A stretch of 64,000 nucleotides of DNA from positions 87,617,114 to 87,681,113 of the forward strand of contig NC_090984.1 of assembly GCF_041146395.1 (NCBI RefSeq). Direction: 5' to 3'. The translations under genes were made by a program, and so were the position numbers. The number at the start of each line of letters is the position of its first letter. Within the stretch, counting starts at the first letter, position 1. Below, piece after piece: positions 23,725-35,962 of the stretch. Below the pieces are notes generated by a model. The model worked only from the letters and a program-made list of their open reading frames with translations, had not been told where the DNA came from and ran no database searches. The stretch is from Eulemur rufifrons. Its lineage: Eukaryota; Chordata; Mammalia; Primates; Lemuridae.

Positions 23725-23862
23725 AACCAAATAGAAATTTTAGAATTGAAAAATACAATAACTGAAATAAAAGATTCCGTGGATGGATTCAACAGCAGAA
23801 TGGAGGCGGCAGAGGAAAGAATCAGTGAACTGTAAGAGCAATAGAAATTAGCAAATCTGAGC
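23725..23862 (+). repeat. L1M ORF1-region fragment, forward
   Basis: 'GAAATTTTAGAATTGAAAAA', 'GATGGATTCAACAGCAGAAT' and 'GAGGAAAGAATCAGTGAACT' match the old L1 ORF1 coding part. The same block occurs at 39290-39700. It lies on the opposite strand to the L1M immediately left. Confidence 0.75.
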
Positions 23863-25689
23863 ATTTGAAAGGAAATAGATTGAAGAAAAAAGGAATAGAT
23901 CCAGACTTGTAGGGGAAAAAGTACTGAAGGGTAAGTAGTTTTGAGATGTAAGAAATTGTGAACCTCTGTAAGGGTGATGGGCCTGAAGTGAAGGAGATAT
24001 GGTGATTAGAGGTCTAGAAGATGAGCTTCCAGTTCCCATCTGCTATGTTCTCCTCTCTGGACAAAATTACTATCAAATGCATTGGTCTATTACCTTGGCC
24101 TCTCTTTGTCTGGCAGACAAAGTGAAATAATTAATGAAAAGTAAGTAGACAAAACAAAGAGAATAAAAATATAATACTTTTCACATTAAATGTGGCATCT
24201 GAGTTGGACAGGATCAAGTTCACCAAGAAGGAAAGAATTGTTGCCATTCCTACGATATTGACACTGAATCTGTGAATGTTGAGTAGTATTCCTCACTTTT
24301 GCATCCAACCATTTCAGAATCCTCTCACGGTTACCACTTCTTTAGTAAACACACAGATTTGATGGACACCACTTTCACCGAACTTCCTCAACCACTTCCA
24401 TTGCCCTAACAGAGTTGCTTGTAAGGTCAGAAACTGAATTATTGAAGAGAGAAAAAGAGAGTATATAATCTACTTTCTCCAGAAGAAAGTCACATACTAT
24501 ACAATGTCAGAAAAGCATGAAACAAAGACACACATCAAATAAATGAAAATCTCCCTCAGCCAGCATAGCACAGTGCATGCTGGGAGCGACATGCACCTCT
24601 GACCCCAAGCTGTCATGGAAGCTTCAGGATGGATGCAATCAATACCGACAGAGAGTCCAGGGCCTTTTTTTCCCCCTTCACAGAAACAGGAGTTCTTTTA
24701 GAAAGAACTTACCTTTCTTAGATTTTTAAGAAACAGCATGTTTCATAAAGGGATGGTTGAAGATTTGCCGTATTCTTTACCTCTAAAAAAACTTCCTCTC
24801 CAAAACGGTGGTGTTAGCAAAACTCCCTGTGCAGAACATTTGCTTCTCAGCTCTAATTATAGATCTGAAATTCAGGCAAAATTGAAAACAAAGATTCCGG
24901 AAGAGCCACGAGAAAGTGTCACAAGTTAATACAGTGTGATTTCCTTGCTTGCCTTCTTGTTCTCAAGTGATCATTGAGCAGGGAGGAACCGCACTACTTT
25001 CATACAGATTAACGTGGAGAGAACAAGGCTAAGGAAAATTGTGAGGGAAAATTTGTTCTTGAAAATCCTTGGTATCTTCTGACTTCCTTGCTCCCCTCTG
25101 CCACCGACAGCATTTCCTATTACACAGCATTCCATTAACCTCTTGTCCACCCCCACCCCAGCTTCTCGTTTCTGACTCTGATGCCCACCAGAGAGAAACA
25201 CCAGGCATAGTCCATAATTTTGATGTATTGCTCACTTCTCTGCCATTGTCTCTCTCCTGCTCCAAGGTGCTGTGGTCAGTTAGCCAGCTCATTGGGGAAA
25301 TCCAGACAAATGTGCCGTAATGCAGCTGAAACAAGCTTAGTGTGCTGCCTCGCCCAGGGCATGTGTATATTAATACAGAGCAGGTGACTTACCCACAGGA
25401 AACAAATTCCTGAGGATGGGATTACAGAGGCAAGACAATGTGGGGAATATCTGGAGGTAGCTCTCAACTCTCACTTAACAGGCAACCACTCGATCTGCTC
25501 ATGCCTCAAGACTAACACTGTGTGCCAAGAATATGAAGAACAGAAGAGTAATGGACCCAAAATGCTGCATCCTTCAGGAAAATTCTGAAGTGGCAATTAG
25601 GAAAAACATTAGAAAAAAATTGGATGAGAAGTCAGGAAAATATTTGTGTGGTTTTTCACCTTGTGAGGAAACAAAATATCAGAATCAAA
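23863..25689. other. Unassigned stretch
   Basis: No repeat recognised. A 63-codon plus frame (24738-24926) lies downstream of a pyrimidine tract ending CAG at 24681-24683, but a stop at 24699-24701 closes that frame. Overlapping frames on both strands at 24971-25334 have no domain. Confidence 0.5.
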
Positions 25690-25860
25690 GAGAACATTAG
25701 AGCTGAAAGGAACCCTAGCAATCAACTGTTTTCACCGCCCTCATTTTACAAAGGAAAAAATGAAGCCCAGAGACTTGCTCAAGATTACACAGTGATTCTG
25801 TGTCAGAACCAGAATCAGAATTCCGTCTCCGTGACTCATTGTGCAGTGCTCCTTCTCGTA
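25690..25860 (-). repeat. MIR-like ancient SINE, reverse
   Basis: 'AGAGCTGAAAGGAACCCTAG', 'CCCTCATTTTACAAAGGAAA', 'GAAGCCCAGAGACTTGCTCA' and 'TTACACAGTGATTC' follow the common ancient mammalian repeat pattern shared by MIR-related families. The exact subfamily is unknown. Confidence 0.55.
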
Positions 25861-28800
25861 CACCTCATTAGTGTCATCCAGTTTTGTGGATGGTCACTTG
25901 CCGTCTGTATCTGGTTAGATACTCACAAGTGAGGAAAAAGAACTTTCCGATGCTTTTATCCATACAGCACACATTACCATACCTGAATTCTGAATTTTTT
26001 ACATTTCAATTCATCCCCTTCTGTAAAAGAGGATCTCTAATTGATGTTGACAAAATTACTGTCTGAAAAAGACCAGTCTAAAAAGAAGGACACAGGGCTA
26101 GGTATATTCTCTAAAAACACATGGGCAGATGTGGTGGCCAGCTGGCTTGGGGATGTCAATTTGGAAACTATCCAATTAGAAATGAGAAACTATAGTGCAA
26201 GTCACATAAAAATGAAATTAGTTCTTCCCACTTAGCTGGGGGAAAAAAACAATCCACTGCATCAAACAGATTGGTAACTCCCCATCCTCCCCTTTCAACA
26301 TTACATCATGTCATCCCGCCTGGGAGAGCTCCAATTGTGGAGATCTGTGGCTCCCTCAGTCGTTCGCTGGTCCCCAGTTATCTCACAGCTGCTTCTTTAT
26401 CAGAGAAAACATCCCCAACCCCACTCTGTCTTTACATTAAATGAAGCACAAAGCTCAGTCCAATAGAGGACCAAAAATGCCCTAAGAAAATAGTTCAAGT
26501 GTGGGATAGCAGTCAGCATTAATCTTCCCAGCCCCACCATGTGTATCATCTGCAGTGTAGACATAAAGCAACACAGGAATGGAATCAGCAAAATCCCCAA
26601 ATCTACTTATTTACTCATGACAATCACCTGTGTCCTTGAAGGACACCTTGTTCCTTCTCTGGTCCACCTCACTGTCTTGCTGGCTTTGTTAGAAAATGCA
26701 TATCTTCTCCTTATAACACCTTCCCCCAGTTTCCCATTCATAGAACTGGAAAATAAAAACTGTGATGTCAGCTTGCTAGAGTTTCATGAGATTGGTTTGT
26801 TTGGATTTGTTTCCACAGTTTTTTAATGATGAAGACATCTCTAATTCTTGTTCTCTGATGAATTCTCCCATTTCTTTACCCCCTCTCAAAATGCTGCAAT
26901 TTCCAGAGAAACCAATCAACAGGTTGGCTTCAAATCATAATCTATAGATAGTTTGACCAAATGTTCTAACTATACACTATTGGGCAGCTCGATTTTTTCA
27001 CAATCATAGCTTTTACATCTTGCCATGTCAATGTATACAAACAGGTAGGTAGGATGACCATGTACTTTATCCAAACAAAGACACTTGCTGAGTGCTAGGG
27101 GGTGCTATTAATAATTCAGTGGGACAACATGCATAAACTGGAAGTGTTCTGGTTGAATTAGAACATTTGGTCACACTATCTATAGATCTTGATTTGAAAC
27201 TGACCTCTCTGTGTGCAGATAAGAGAGAAGCTTTGCACCGCTGATGCAATACATGTTTCATCTCTTTTCTCTGAAGATCTGAAAACTCAGCTACCATGGG
27301 AAAATAACATTCCCCCATTTTCCTACTGAAATCAACCTCAGAAGGTTAATGAGGCAATGTTCTGTCTTATTTACTTTTGAGATTTAGAACAGCAAGTTTG
27401 GTATCTCACCCAAAGACTCCAGAAATTGTCGGGTAGCACATGACTTACACTACAAATGTCCTAAGCACACACACTACTATGTGGTAACTAAAGCAAGGAG
27501 CCCAAGTGGTGACTTGATCTTCCTGTTTAATCAGTGAGGGCCTTTGCCTCTTGGATACTGACTCTTCTCTTATTGAAAACAAGAGAACAAAGCTAATACC
27601 AGTCAGTTGAATGGCTAAGTGAGCCAAGTGGGAGTTGGCAGAAGACTCTTTTCTGTTCTGGCGCACTGCCATTTGTTTGTGAAAGGTTTCTGGGTAGCAT
27701 CTCCTCATTGAAATCAATGCAGATGACTTAACACAAATATTGACAAAATGAAATAGAACCAAATGGGAAAAAAAACTTGGGGGACTTTAGGCATAAATAA
27801 TCAATACTCTGTTAAAGCTTTCCTTTTAAAATTGCATTAAGTGCAAAGAATAAAATGAATCAGGAAGAAACTGCACCAATTATCTCTCATTGAGTGCACC
27901 TAGAGCAGGAAATAAAGTCTTGGCATACAAATATAATTTAAATACCTTAACAATTTGAGCAGGATAACTTTGTTTAATGAATATGATATTTTGTCCTAAG
28001 TAAATAATAATAAAATAATAAAAATAAAGACAGTTTTTATTTATATCACTTTTTTATTTATACAAATTCAGATCAAAGTCCAATTGCATGAGTGATAAAA
28101 TGTCAGTGATTCATTCTGGCAAAAAATTACCAAAGAAGATGAATTTGATGGGTGGGGACCTTCATGACCAAGTCCTTAGTGAGCTGGGCTCCACTCAGTG
28201 AGGCTTTAATATATCCCTATTAACCCATTCCCAAGAAAGCTTAAAATGAGAGGATTCTCAAGACATGACAATAATTATTACATCAACCTCTTATAAGGCA
28301 CTGCAATGAGGCCTTTCTTTGGTTAAAGCACCAACTATGCACAGAAACTGAGCCAGATTCTCCCAGGATTTTTGTTACTCCCTAATCATTGGATATATTT
28401 GATCATTGCAGACAACCCCTAAGCAACTAGTATGTTGTTCAAGTACCACAGCAGAAAAATGCAAGTTGGCGTCTATTTTCTTTTGGGGATCAATAAAAAA
28501 ATAATCTTTTAGGTAGGCTTTTCCTATTTCAGGCCTCACTCCACAGATTGTGCTAAAGTATTAGGGGAGGAAAGGTTGCTAAACCTCCCCCAGCTCCTTC
28601 CTCTGCCAAATGGAGATGAAAAAGATTCTATCAAGCACAGGCCAGCAGCCTCCAGCTCTGAAGGAGAATGGGCCAAGGTGCTTCTCCCTGAACCTGATGA
28701 GAGGTGATCACCATAACAGTGGTGAAGGACTTCAGTACAGACATCATGAATTGAGGCCAAATATGGCTTACAGCTCAAAGTAGTCCCTACATCAGCTGTA

Positions 28801-29269
28801 GGGAGGTGAGACCAAGTCAGCCAAGGAGCATGAGCACAGCTTTCCCAAGGCAAAAGAGAATAGCCACCAACTTTAGCCATCTGTCTCCAGAGCAAGCAGC
28901 AACCAGATGGACAAAGGGTGTTGGCCTAGAGACCAGAAGGCCCTAAGGCCCCTGGTTCTTCCATGTTGCCCTGGGACCATGTAAAGCCACCTGCATATCC
29001 CTAAACAACATTTTAGAAATGAAACATCAAAGTGAACAGAGGTTAGGAGGCTATCTGAGAAGCTGAGCATTTTTACCCAACAGACTCAATACTATCTAAG
29101 GGAGCTATTTAATTTATGAAATTGGACTAATATGGAATTGGACTGGACAGTTAAATCATTTTCCCCATTGGGTTGGGAGTTGGCCAGAAGGCCAGACTTC
29201 TTAAAGACAAAATAAAGATATTACATTTTTCTCTAAACATCCAAGTTAGAGTAAGTTAAATCTGTAACC
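25861..29269. other. 3.4 kb with no repeat or gene recognised
   Basis: I see no transposon consensus and no convincing exon. A minus frame of 119 codons at 28536-28895 and one of 105 codons at 27445-27762 have no domain. An A/T-only low-complexity run lies at about 27998-28031. Ordinary unique sequence. Confidence 0.5.
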
Positions 29270-29335
29270 ACACTGCAAATATATAAAGTGCTTAGCGATG
29301 TGCCTGCTCTATAGAAAATGATCAATAAATGGTAG
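29270..29335 (+). repeat. MIR 3' end
   Basis: 'ATATAAAGTGCTTAGCGATG' and 'GATCAATAAATGGTAGGTAG' match the MIR tail. Confidence 0.6.
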
Positions 29336-30359
29336 GTAGGTTACATAGGTTAAGTAAGGACTAAGAAAAGGCCGCTGGATTCAGCAATTAGGAAGATATC
29401 ATTTTCTTTTGGGAGAACAGTTTCAGTAGAATGATGGGGATGGAAACTAGCCACAGAATGTGTTCAGTCTAACTGTGAAAGCCATTCTACTCCGCCTCCT
29501 ACAACGCTCAGCAGAGCTCTCATTTTCTGCAGAGGCAGGAAGCGGTGTAATTAGAATAGAAGATGAAGTCCATCAACACTCCTGGGTCAAGGCTCAGTAT
29601 TATCATCTATTGAGTTGAAGTATCCCTTAAGGGAGTTTAAATCCTATTTCTGGAAATTGACTTCAAAGCAATTCTCTTGACGAGAATGAGTTTTTTGCTA
29701 CTTGTGAGATGGCAGATAAATATGAAAAAAATTATACATTCCAAAGCTATAGCCATGAATTTTTCATTTAAAAACAATCCTGAAAAAAATTAGTTCATTC
29801 TGTACACCCTAAAATTGTGGTTTTAAAGTCGAGGCTTTCACCACCTCACAGTTTGGAAGGAACTCTTGATTTTCTCACAGCACTTTCACCTCTCTTAGTG
29901 GAAAGTAAAGTTTGCTATTCGCTCATGCTCCCAGGCATAGAGGTTTCCTAATGACCAGTGCATAGTGATGCTGCTGCTCCCTGAGCAGTGCAAATCATTC
30001 ATTCAGCCACGGAGTAGTCATTCTTAGAGAAATTGTGAGGGAGGGAGGTTGGTCCTGAACACCCACACTTCCCTCTCTGGGATCACATATCCTTATTTTA
30101 CCATTGTTCCAACCTCACCAATACACAAAACCCTCAGTCCTTCCCTTTGCCCAGGCATCTCCCCCACAACTGCTCCTCTTCCTCAAACTCAAGCAGTGGC
30201 CCCCGGCCTGCCCTCACCTCTTTCTTTCCCTCACTCCCCTCCTCCTAGTACTACAACTATCAGAATGTACTAGTTCTATGTTCCATGATCTCAGACCCCT
30301 CCCAGGGGCAAAGGTAGTAATACCTTTCAGATGACTGACATCATTACTCATAGATATCT
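29336..30359. other. Unassigned stretch
   Basis: No gene or repeat recognised. A C/T-rich stretch at 30120-30245 gives short overlapping frames. Confidence 0.5.
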
Positions 30360-30608
30360 TATTTACCCTGTAAAAATACTTAATGTCACATGAAAAGATG
30401 CTCAACATCATTAGTCATTAGGGAAATACAAATCAAAACCACAATGAGATACTACTTCATTCACACCCACTAGGATGGTTATAATAAAAAATGTGAAAAA
30501 TAACAAAAATAACAGTGTTGGTGAGGATTAGAGCACTTAAAACCCTGGTACATTACTAGTGGGAATGTAAAATGGTGCAGCCTCTGTGGAAAACAGTTTG
30601 GTGGTTCC
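30360..30608 (+). repeat. Outer old L1M, left part
   Basis: Sense L1 ORF2 3' part: 'CTCAACATCATTAGTCATTA', 'AATCAAAACCACAATGAGAT', 'GTGGGAATGTAAAATGGTGC', 'GGAAAACAGTTTGG'. It stops where a different L1 starts and appears to continue at 32206. Confidence 0.8.
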
Positions 30609-32205
30609 AATGACACAAACAAATGGAAAAAATCTCATGCTTGTGGATTAGAAGAGTCAATATTGTTAAAATGTGCATACTGCCCAAAGTGATTTACAGA
30701 TTCAATGAAATTCCCATCAAAATATCAATATCATATTTCACAGAACTAGAAAAAAAATCCTAAATTTCATATGGAATCAAAAAAGGGCCTGAATAGTCAA
30801 AGCAATACTAAGCAAAAAAAGAGCAAATCCGGAAGCATCACATTACCAGACTTCCAATTACACTTCCAGCCTATAGTAACCAAAACAGCATGGTACTAGC
30901 ATAAAGGCAGACACATAGATCAATGGAACCGAATAGAGAACCCAGAAATAAAACCACATAGCTACAAGCAACAGATTTTTGACAAAGCAGACAAAAACAT
31001 ATACTGGGGAAAGAATGCCCTAGTCAATAAATGGTGCTGGGAAAATTGGAGACCCATATGCAAAGAATCAAATTGGGTCCCTATCTCTCATCATATACAA
31101 AAATTAACTCAAGATTGATTAAAGACTTAAATGTAAGACCTGAAACCATAAAAATTCTAGAAGAAAACATACGAAAAACTCTTCTAGATGTTGGCCTAGG
31201 CAAAGAATTTATGACTAAAACCCCAAAGCAAATACAGCAACAATAAATATAAATAAATAAGACTTAATTAAACTAAAAAGTTTCTGCACAGTAAAGGAAA
31301 TAATCAACAAAATAAATAGACAACATACAGAATGGGAGAAAATATTCGTAAACTATACATCTGACAAAGGACAATCATCCAGAATCTATTAAAAAAATAC
31401 TCAAACCAGTCTGCAAGAAAAAACCAAATAACCCATTCAAAAAATGGGCAAAAGATATGAACAGATGTTTTTCAAAAGAAGATATACAAATGGACAAAAA
31501 AATATGAAAAAATGCTCAATATCACTAATCATCAGACGAATGCAAATTAAAACCACAATGAGATACCACCTTACCCCTGTCAGAATGGCCATTATTAAGT
31601 CAAAAAACAACAGATGCTGGCACGGATGCAGTGAAAAGGGAATGCTTATACACTGTTGGTGGGAATGTAAACTAGTACAACCTCTATGGAAAACAGTATG
31701 CAGACTCCTCAAAGAACTAAAAGTAGACCTACTAATCACACTATTAGGTATTTACCCAAAGGAAAGGAAGTCATTTTATACAAAAGACACCTGGACCTAA
31801 ATGTTTATCACAGCACAATTCACTATTTTGCAAAGATACATAAACACACACACACACCATGGAATACTACTCAGTCATAAAAAGGAATGAAATAATGTCT
31901 TTTGCAGCAACTTGGATGGAACTGAGACCATTATCTTAAGTGAAGTATCTCAGGAATGGAAAAACACATTTCTCACTTATAAGTGAGGCTAAACAAGGGA
32001 TATATACGGTCATAAACTGGTGTATTGGACACTGGAGACTAAGAAGGGGGGAGGGAGGGTGGGAGGAGTGATGAAGAATTATCTATCGGGTACCAGGCAC
32101 ACTATTCTGGTGACAGAGACACTAAAAATCCTGACTCCTGCATTGTACAATTCATCCATGTAACAAAAACACTTGTACTCTCTAAATCTATTGAAATAAA
32201 AAAAA
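30609..32205 (+). mobile_element. Nested younger L1, 5'-truncated (ORF2 end plus 3' UTR)
   Basis: L1 retrotransposon covering the C-terminal part of ORF2, the 3' UTR and the A-tail. Visible blocks run in order: 'GACACAAACAAATGGAAAAA', 'CCTATAGTAACCAAAACAGC', 'CCAATGGATGAACTG'-type ORF2 end sequence, 'CATGGAATACTACTCAGTCA', the 3' UTR with a G-rich tract at 32046-32061, and 'TTGAAATAAA' followed by A's (signal AATAAA at about 32195). Coding capacity is broken: the longest remaining frames (31031-31246 and 31444-31800) lie in different frames. The endonuclease and reverse transcriptase parts are missing by 5' truncation. The left edge repeats as 'GTTTGGTGGTTCC' against 'GTTTAGTTTTTAA' on the right, a decayed target duplication. 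Confidence 0.85.
32046..32061 (+). other. G-quadruplex-type tract in L1 3' UTR
   Basis: Four G runs in close succession (G6, G3, G3, G3) separated by single bases. L1 3' UTRs commonly hold such a tract. Confidence 0.75.
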
Positions 32206-32755
32206 GTTTAGTTTTTAAAAAGAACTAAAGGGAAAAAGAGGAATTGAAAACAGGAACTCAAACAAATACTTGTGCAGAAATGCTCATAGTATCATTATTC
32301 ACAATAGCCAAAAGACGGGAACACCCAAATGTCCGCCAATGGATGAATGGATAAACAAACTATGGTATATATGTAATTAGATATTATTCAACCATAAAAA
32401 GGGATGAAGTGCTGATACATGCTCTAACAACGTGGATGAACCTTGAAAACATTATGTTAAATCAAAGAAGCCAGACACGAAAGGTCACATATTGTATGAT
32501 ATCATTTATGTGAAATATTCAGAACAGGTAAATACATAGAGGCAGAAAATAGAATTAGAGGTTGCTTAGGGCTGGGGGAAGGAGGCGATGGAAAGTAATT
32601 GCTTAACGGGTATGGGGTTTTATTTGGGGATGATAAAAATGTTTTGGAACTAAACAGAGGTCAAGGTTGCTCAGTATTTGTGTACTAAATGCTGCTGAAT
32701 TTTTCACTTTAAAATAATTAACTTTATGTTAAATGAGTTTCACCTCAATTTTTAA
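32206..32755 (+). repeat. Outer old L1M, right part
   Basis: Resumes the element cut at 30608: 'GAATTGAAAACAGGAACTCA', 'CACAATAGCCAAAAGACGGG', 'AAATGTCCGCCAATGGATGA', 'GCCAGACACGAAAGGTCACA', then the L1M 3' UTR and 'GAGTTTCACCTCAATTTTTA'. A short part of the outer element seems deleted at the join. Confidence 0.8.
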
Positions 32756-32814
32756 AAAAATGCTTAAGACCATTAAAAAGTAACCAAGAATGAGAATAAT
32801 GACCCATGAACATT

Positions 32815-32925
32815 GGAAAGCAGGGGTTATAGCTCATAAAATTGTGTATTCCCACAGAGGCTAGCAAAATGCCTGGTATGTAAGTCCTTAATAAATAGCT
32901 GTAGAATGAATGAATGAGGGAACAA
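32815..32925 (+). repeat. L2 3' end
   Basis: 'AAAGCAGGGGTTATAGCTCA', 'GCAAAATGCCTGGTATGTAA' and 'TTAATAAATAGCTGTAGAAT' follow the sense L2 terminus. Confidence 0.6.
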
Positions 32926-33864
32926 ATTTCCAGTACTACATAAAGTATTTTGCGGTAGTCAGCTACCAGCCCTGCCCCCGAGGGCAGCTGCCAACTCTGC
33001 ATCTCACCCGGTGATGACTCCATCGAAGAGCGGCAAAGCATCTGTGGGCTAGAAAAACTTTTCCCATTGGCCCAATACTTTGAGATTTAGTAAGGAATCT
33101 GTGTCATTTTTTTTTCTCAACTTAAAATTGCACATTTTGTTATCCTGGTTAGAGAGATGCCACCGACTGAAATATCCTGCCTCAAGAGTGGATGATGTCA
33201 GCATCTCATTATCAAAATTTTCCTTCCTGCAAAGCTTTCGTGTTTTTGCAGAGAATGTTCCAGTTTAATGTCAAGCCCCTTAAAATGCAGGGTTGAAACT
33301 AACTGCAAGGGAAAAATAGCTCTGTTGTAGTGTTAATACAAGGTGGTTAAACCATTCAAACCAAAAATCACAGTTGAATGTCCTGAAATAAGTTGAAGCT
33401 TATTCCCAGGCCCCAATTCTAGGCTGAATTCATTTTGTAACTCGCTCGGCATCTCAAGTTCTAAAGTCTCTTGCCTGACACTCTTGCTTTCTTTAGTGCC
33501 CAACCTGACTATAGGTGAGATAACCTCAAAAGACTTTTTGAGTTTTAAATATTTTATAATAATTGTATGTTCTCCAAGCCCAATATGGGATGAAGACAGG
33601 ATCTGGTGAAGTTTTTGTCATTTGTTTTAGTGATGTGGAATTTTCAGAATTTCAATACAAATTTATCATTCCCAAAGCCAGATATGCTATTGGAAGAAGA
33701 GTTTTCATGGAAAATATACTTAAGAACTAACTGTAACAGTGTTCTTAGAAGCCACTGCTTATACTGCCTAAAAGATCCTTAATTAATACTACCTTGATAA
33801 TGTGATGTCCAGATCAACCCTGGTGATTGCTCTCAGAATAAAAATATAGACAGGATTTTTGTGG
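32926..33864. other. Unassigned stretch
   Basis: No gene or repeat recognised. Confidence 0.5.
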
Positions 33865-34070
33865 TTTAGGAAGCAATTTCACGTATCTTTTCTAATTTGA
33901 TTTTTCCAACTACCAATTAGATGAGTGGGACAATTATTGTTATGTCTGTTCAGAAACTGAAACTTAAGAGCTTTAGGGGTTGGTTCAAAGTCACATACTT
34001 AGTAAAAGCACAGACTAGGCTTGCATCCAGTTTTTTAAAAACCATAACTCTAGACTCTCACTTCTATACC
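33865..34070 (-). repeat. MIR SINE
   Basis: Reverse MIR: 'ATCTTTTCTAATTTGATTTT', 'CAGAAACTGAAACTTAAGAG', 'AAAGTCACATACTTAGTAAA', 'GCTTGCATCCAG'. Confidence 0.7.
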
Positions 34071-35544
34071 AATGCTTCTCATCTCTTTGTTCCCCGTAAT
34101 CCCATGTGATCCCCAAGCCCTACAAACATCAGTAAACCATCAAAATAATTGGAGAGATTTTCTGAAGAGATCTGGCCTATCTTGCTTCTGTTTGCCTTGC
34201 AGAGAGTTACTATGCCCTCAGTTCCTGGTGCAGCCCTCAATGTTTTTTTTGCGCGGAAATGGGAATATAAAAGATAACATGGGTGGAAACTAAGTTTCTC
34301 TTTCAAGTTATCCACCTATTGTCTATAAAGCTGATGTTTACTGAAGGCTCAGGAAAAAGCAGTGGGATTCTTTTCCAATTCCTATTGTGATTTTTAATTT
34401 CTTGCTATTCCCTGATCTCTTTTTATTAAGCACATTTCTGCCATGCACAAGTGTGTATCCTTTCCAAAAGGAGAGAGGCCTGATGTTTGCTGTGCTATCT
34501 GTGATTTTTCTAGCCCATGGATTTCCTTTCTTTCTGTCCTATAGTTAATACTTTCACCACATGGTGCTTTAGCAAAGCACAATACATGTTTCAGCACGTT
34601 TTCCGCTCTGGGTTATTGCAGAGTGCCGGGTTGTAACCGAACTCTTCCCCAACCTGCTGCTTTCACTGCCTCAGCACGACCCAGAGGGGGCCCTCCACAG
34701 CCCCAGAGTCTGTATGGGTCACAGACGGGCCCACCTGAACTTCTTCTCTAACACTAGATTCCGTTAACTGCCAGTGCTGGTTCTAATTCTAAATCTTGGG
34801 GAAGTGCCAAGTTGGGTGAAGAAAATATCTGCTGTGGTCACTCCTCTTATGGAGTCACTCTGGATCAACTCCCTACTTTCCTCCTCTGGAACTTCCTTCC
34901 CTGCTAGGAGGGAATTGGCAGGGCAGGAAAGCAAACAGGCTCATAAACAATTTATTTATTTCTGCTTTTTGGACCACACCAAAGGGAGAGACGAGAGGCA
35001 TCTGCCACGCCTCTCTGGCTCCAGCGCACGGCCTCAACGCATTTCCTTTTATTCACAACTCAACCTCCTCCCCAAATGGGCTTAGGTATTTTCCCTGCAC
35101 AAGCTCCACACCGGTTTCTGCCTCACTCTTGTGGTTGTAGGCAGGTCCACTGTGAAGCCTCCTCTTTCTTGTTATTCCTGAGTCATTCCTGCATCACCAA
35201 GAACCAGGCTGGAAAAGACAGGGTCTTCTATTTCAACTTATCCAATTAATTCTATTTCTACCAAGAAAATATAAACACAAATATTCCCACATATAACCTT
35301 TTATGAGTGATCTTTCAATTTCTGCCACATTGAAAACAATAGCCTTTCCTCCTGAATAGTTCTACCAAGTTCTCCCTCATCTCACAAATATACTTACTTT
35401 TACATAGTTCTTGTCTTCTAATAAGGAGAGAATTTACCCATTTACCCACACTAACTGCTTGCATTTCCCTCACCTCTCTTCTTTTCATTGGGACTGCCTA
35501 CCTTCTCATCTCATGTTCATTATTAACCCTTTGAGATTGTGCTT
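34071..35544. other. Unassigned stretch
   Basis: Unique-looking, somewhat richer in G+C at 34600-35150. A plus frame of 103 codons at 34774-35085 has no recognisable domain. No promoter or CpG island apparent. Confidence 0.5.
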
Positions 35545-35657
35545 TGTGAGGCTTTCATGTGTGAAAGTTGTCAGAATCAAAATGGAGTCACTTGTGTTAA
35601 AAAAAAAAAAAATCCTGACAAATAGAGCCAAGAAAGACTGTAAAGAGAAGGGTTCTT

Positions 35658-35928
35658 GGCTGAGGATGGTGGCTCATGCCTATAATCCTAGCACTTTGGG
35701 AGGCTGAGGTGGGAGGAATGCTTGAAGCCAGGAATTCAAGACCATCCTGAACAACATGGCGAGACCCCATCTCTATTAAAGATACAAAAATTAGCCAGGT
35801 GTAGTGACACGCATCTGTAGGCCCAGCTACTCAGGAGGCTGGGGCAGGAGGATCACTTGAGCCCATGTGCCCAGGAGTTTGAGGTTGCAGTGAGCTGTGA
35901 TGATACCACTGTTTTGAGACTTTGTCTC

Positions 35929-35937
<9 letters not shown>
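35658..35937 (+). mobile_element. Alu SINE, forward
   Basis: Dimeric Alu from 'GGCTGAGGATGGTGGCTCAT' through the middle 'ACAAAAATTAGCCAGGTG' to 'GAGACTTTGTCTCAAAAAAG'. About 280 bp. Part of the right arm is deleted before the tail. The A-tail has turned into a GA repeat. A degenerate flanking match 'AGAGAAGGGTTCT' / 'AGAGAGGTGTTCT' suits L1-type target duplication. Confidence 0.95.

Positions 35938-35962
<25 letters not shown>
35935..35962. repeat. (GA)n microsatellite at the Alu tail
   Basis: GA repeat of about 28 bp directly after the A-run of the Alu. Confidence 0.95.

Noticed and set aside
24684..24926. Pyrimidine tract plus CAG followed by a 63-codon frame, resembling a 3' exon
   Set aside because: A stop codon at 24699-24701 lies in the same frame between the acceptor-like site and the ATG. 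No domain and no splice donor or upstream exon is seen.
28536..29070. Minus-strand frames of 119 and 65 codons
   Set aside because: No domain, no homology I recognise, and no exon borders. Consistent with chance in locally G+C-richer DNA.
31031..31880. Plus-strand frames of 60-118 codons that look protein-like
   Set aside because: They are frameshifted pieces of L1 ORF2 in the nested L1, not a host gene.
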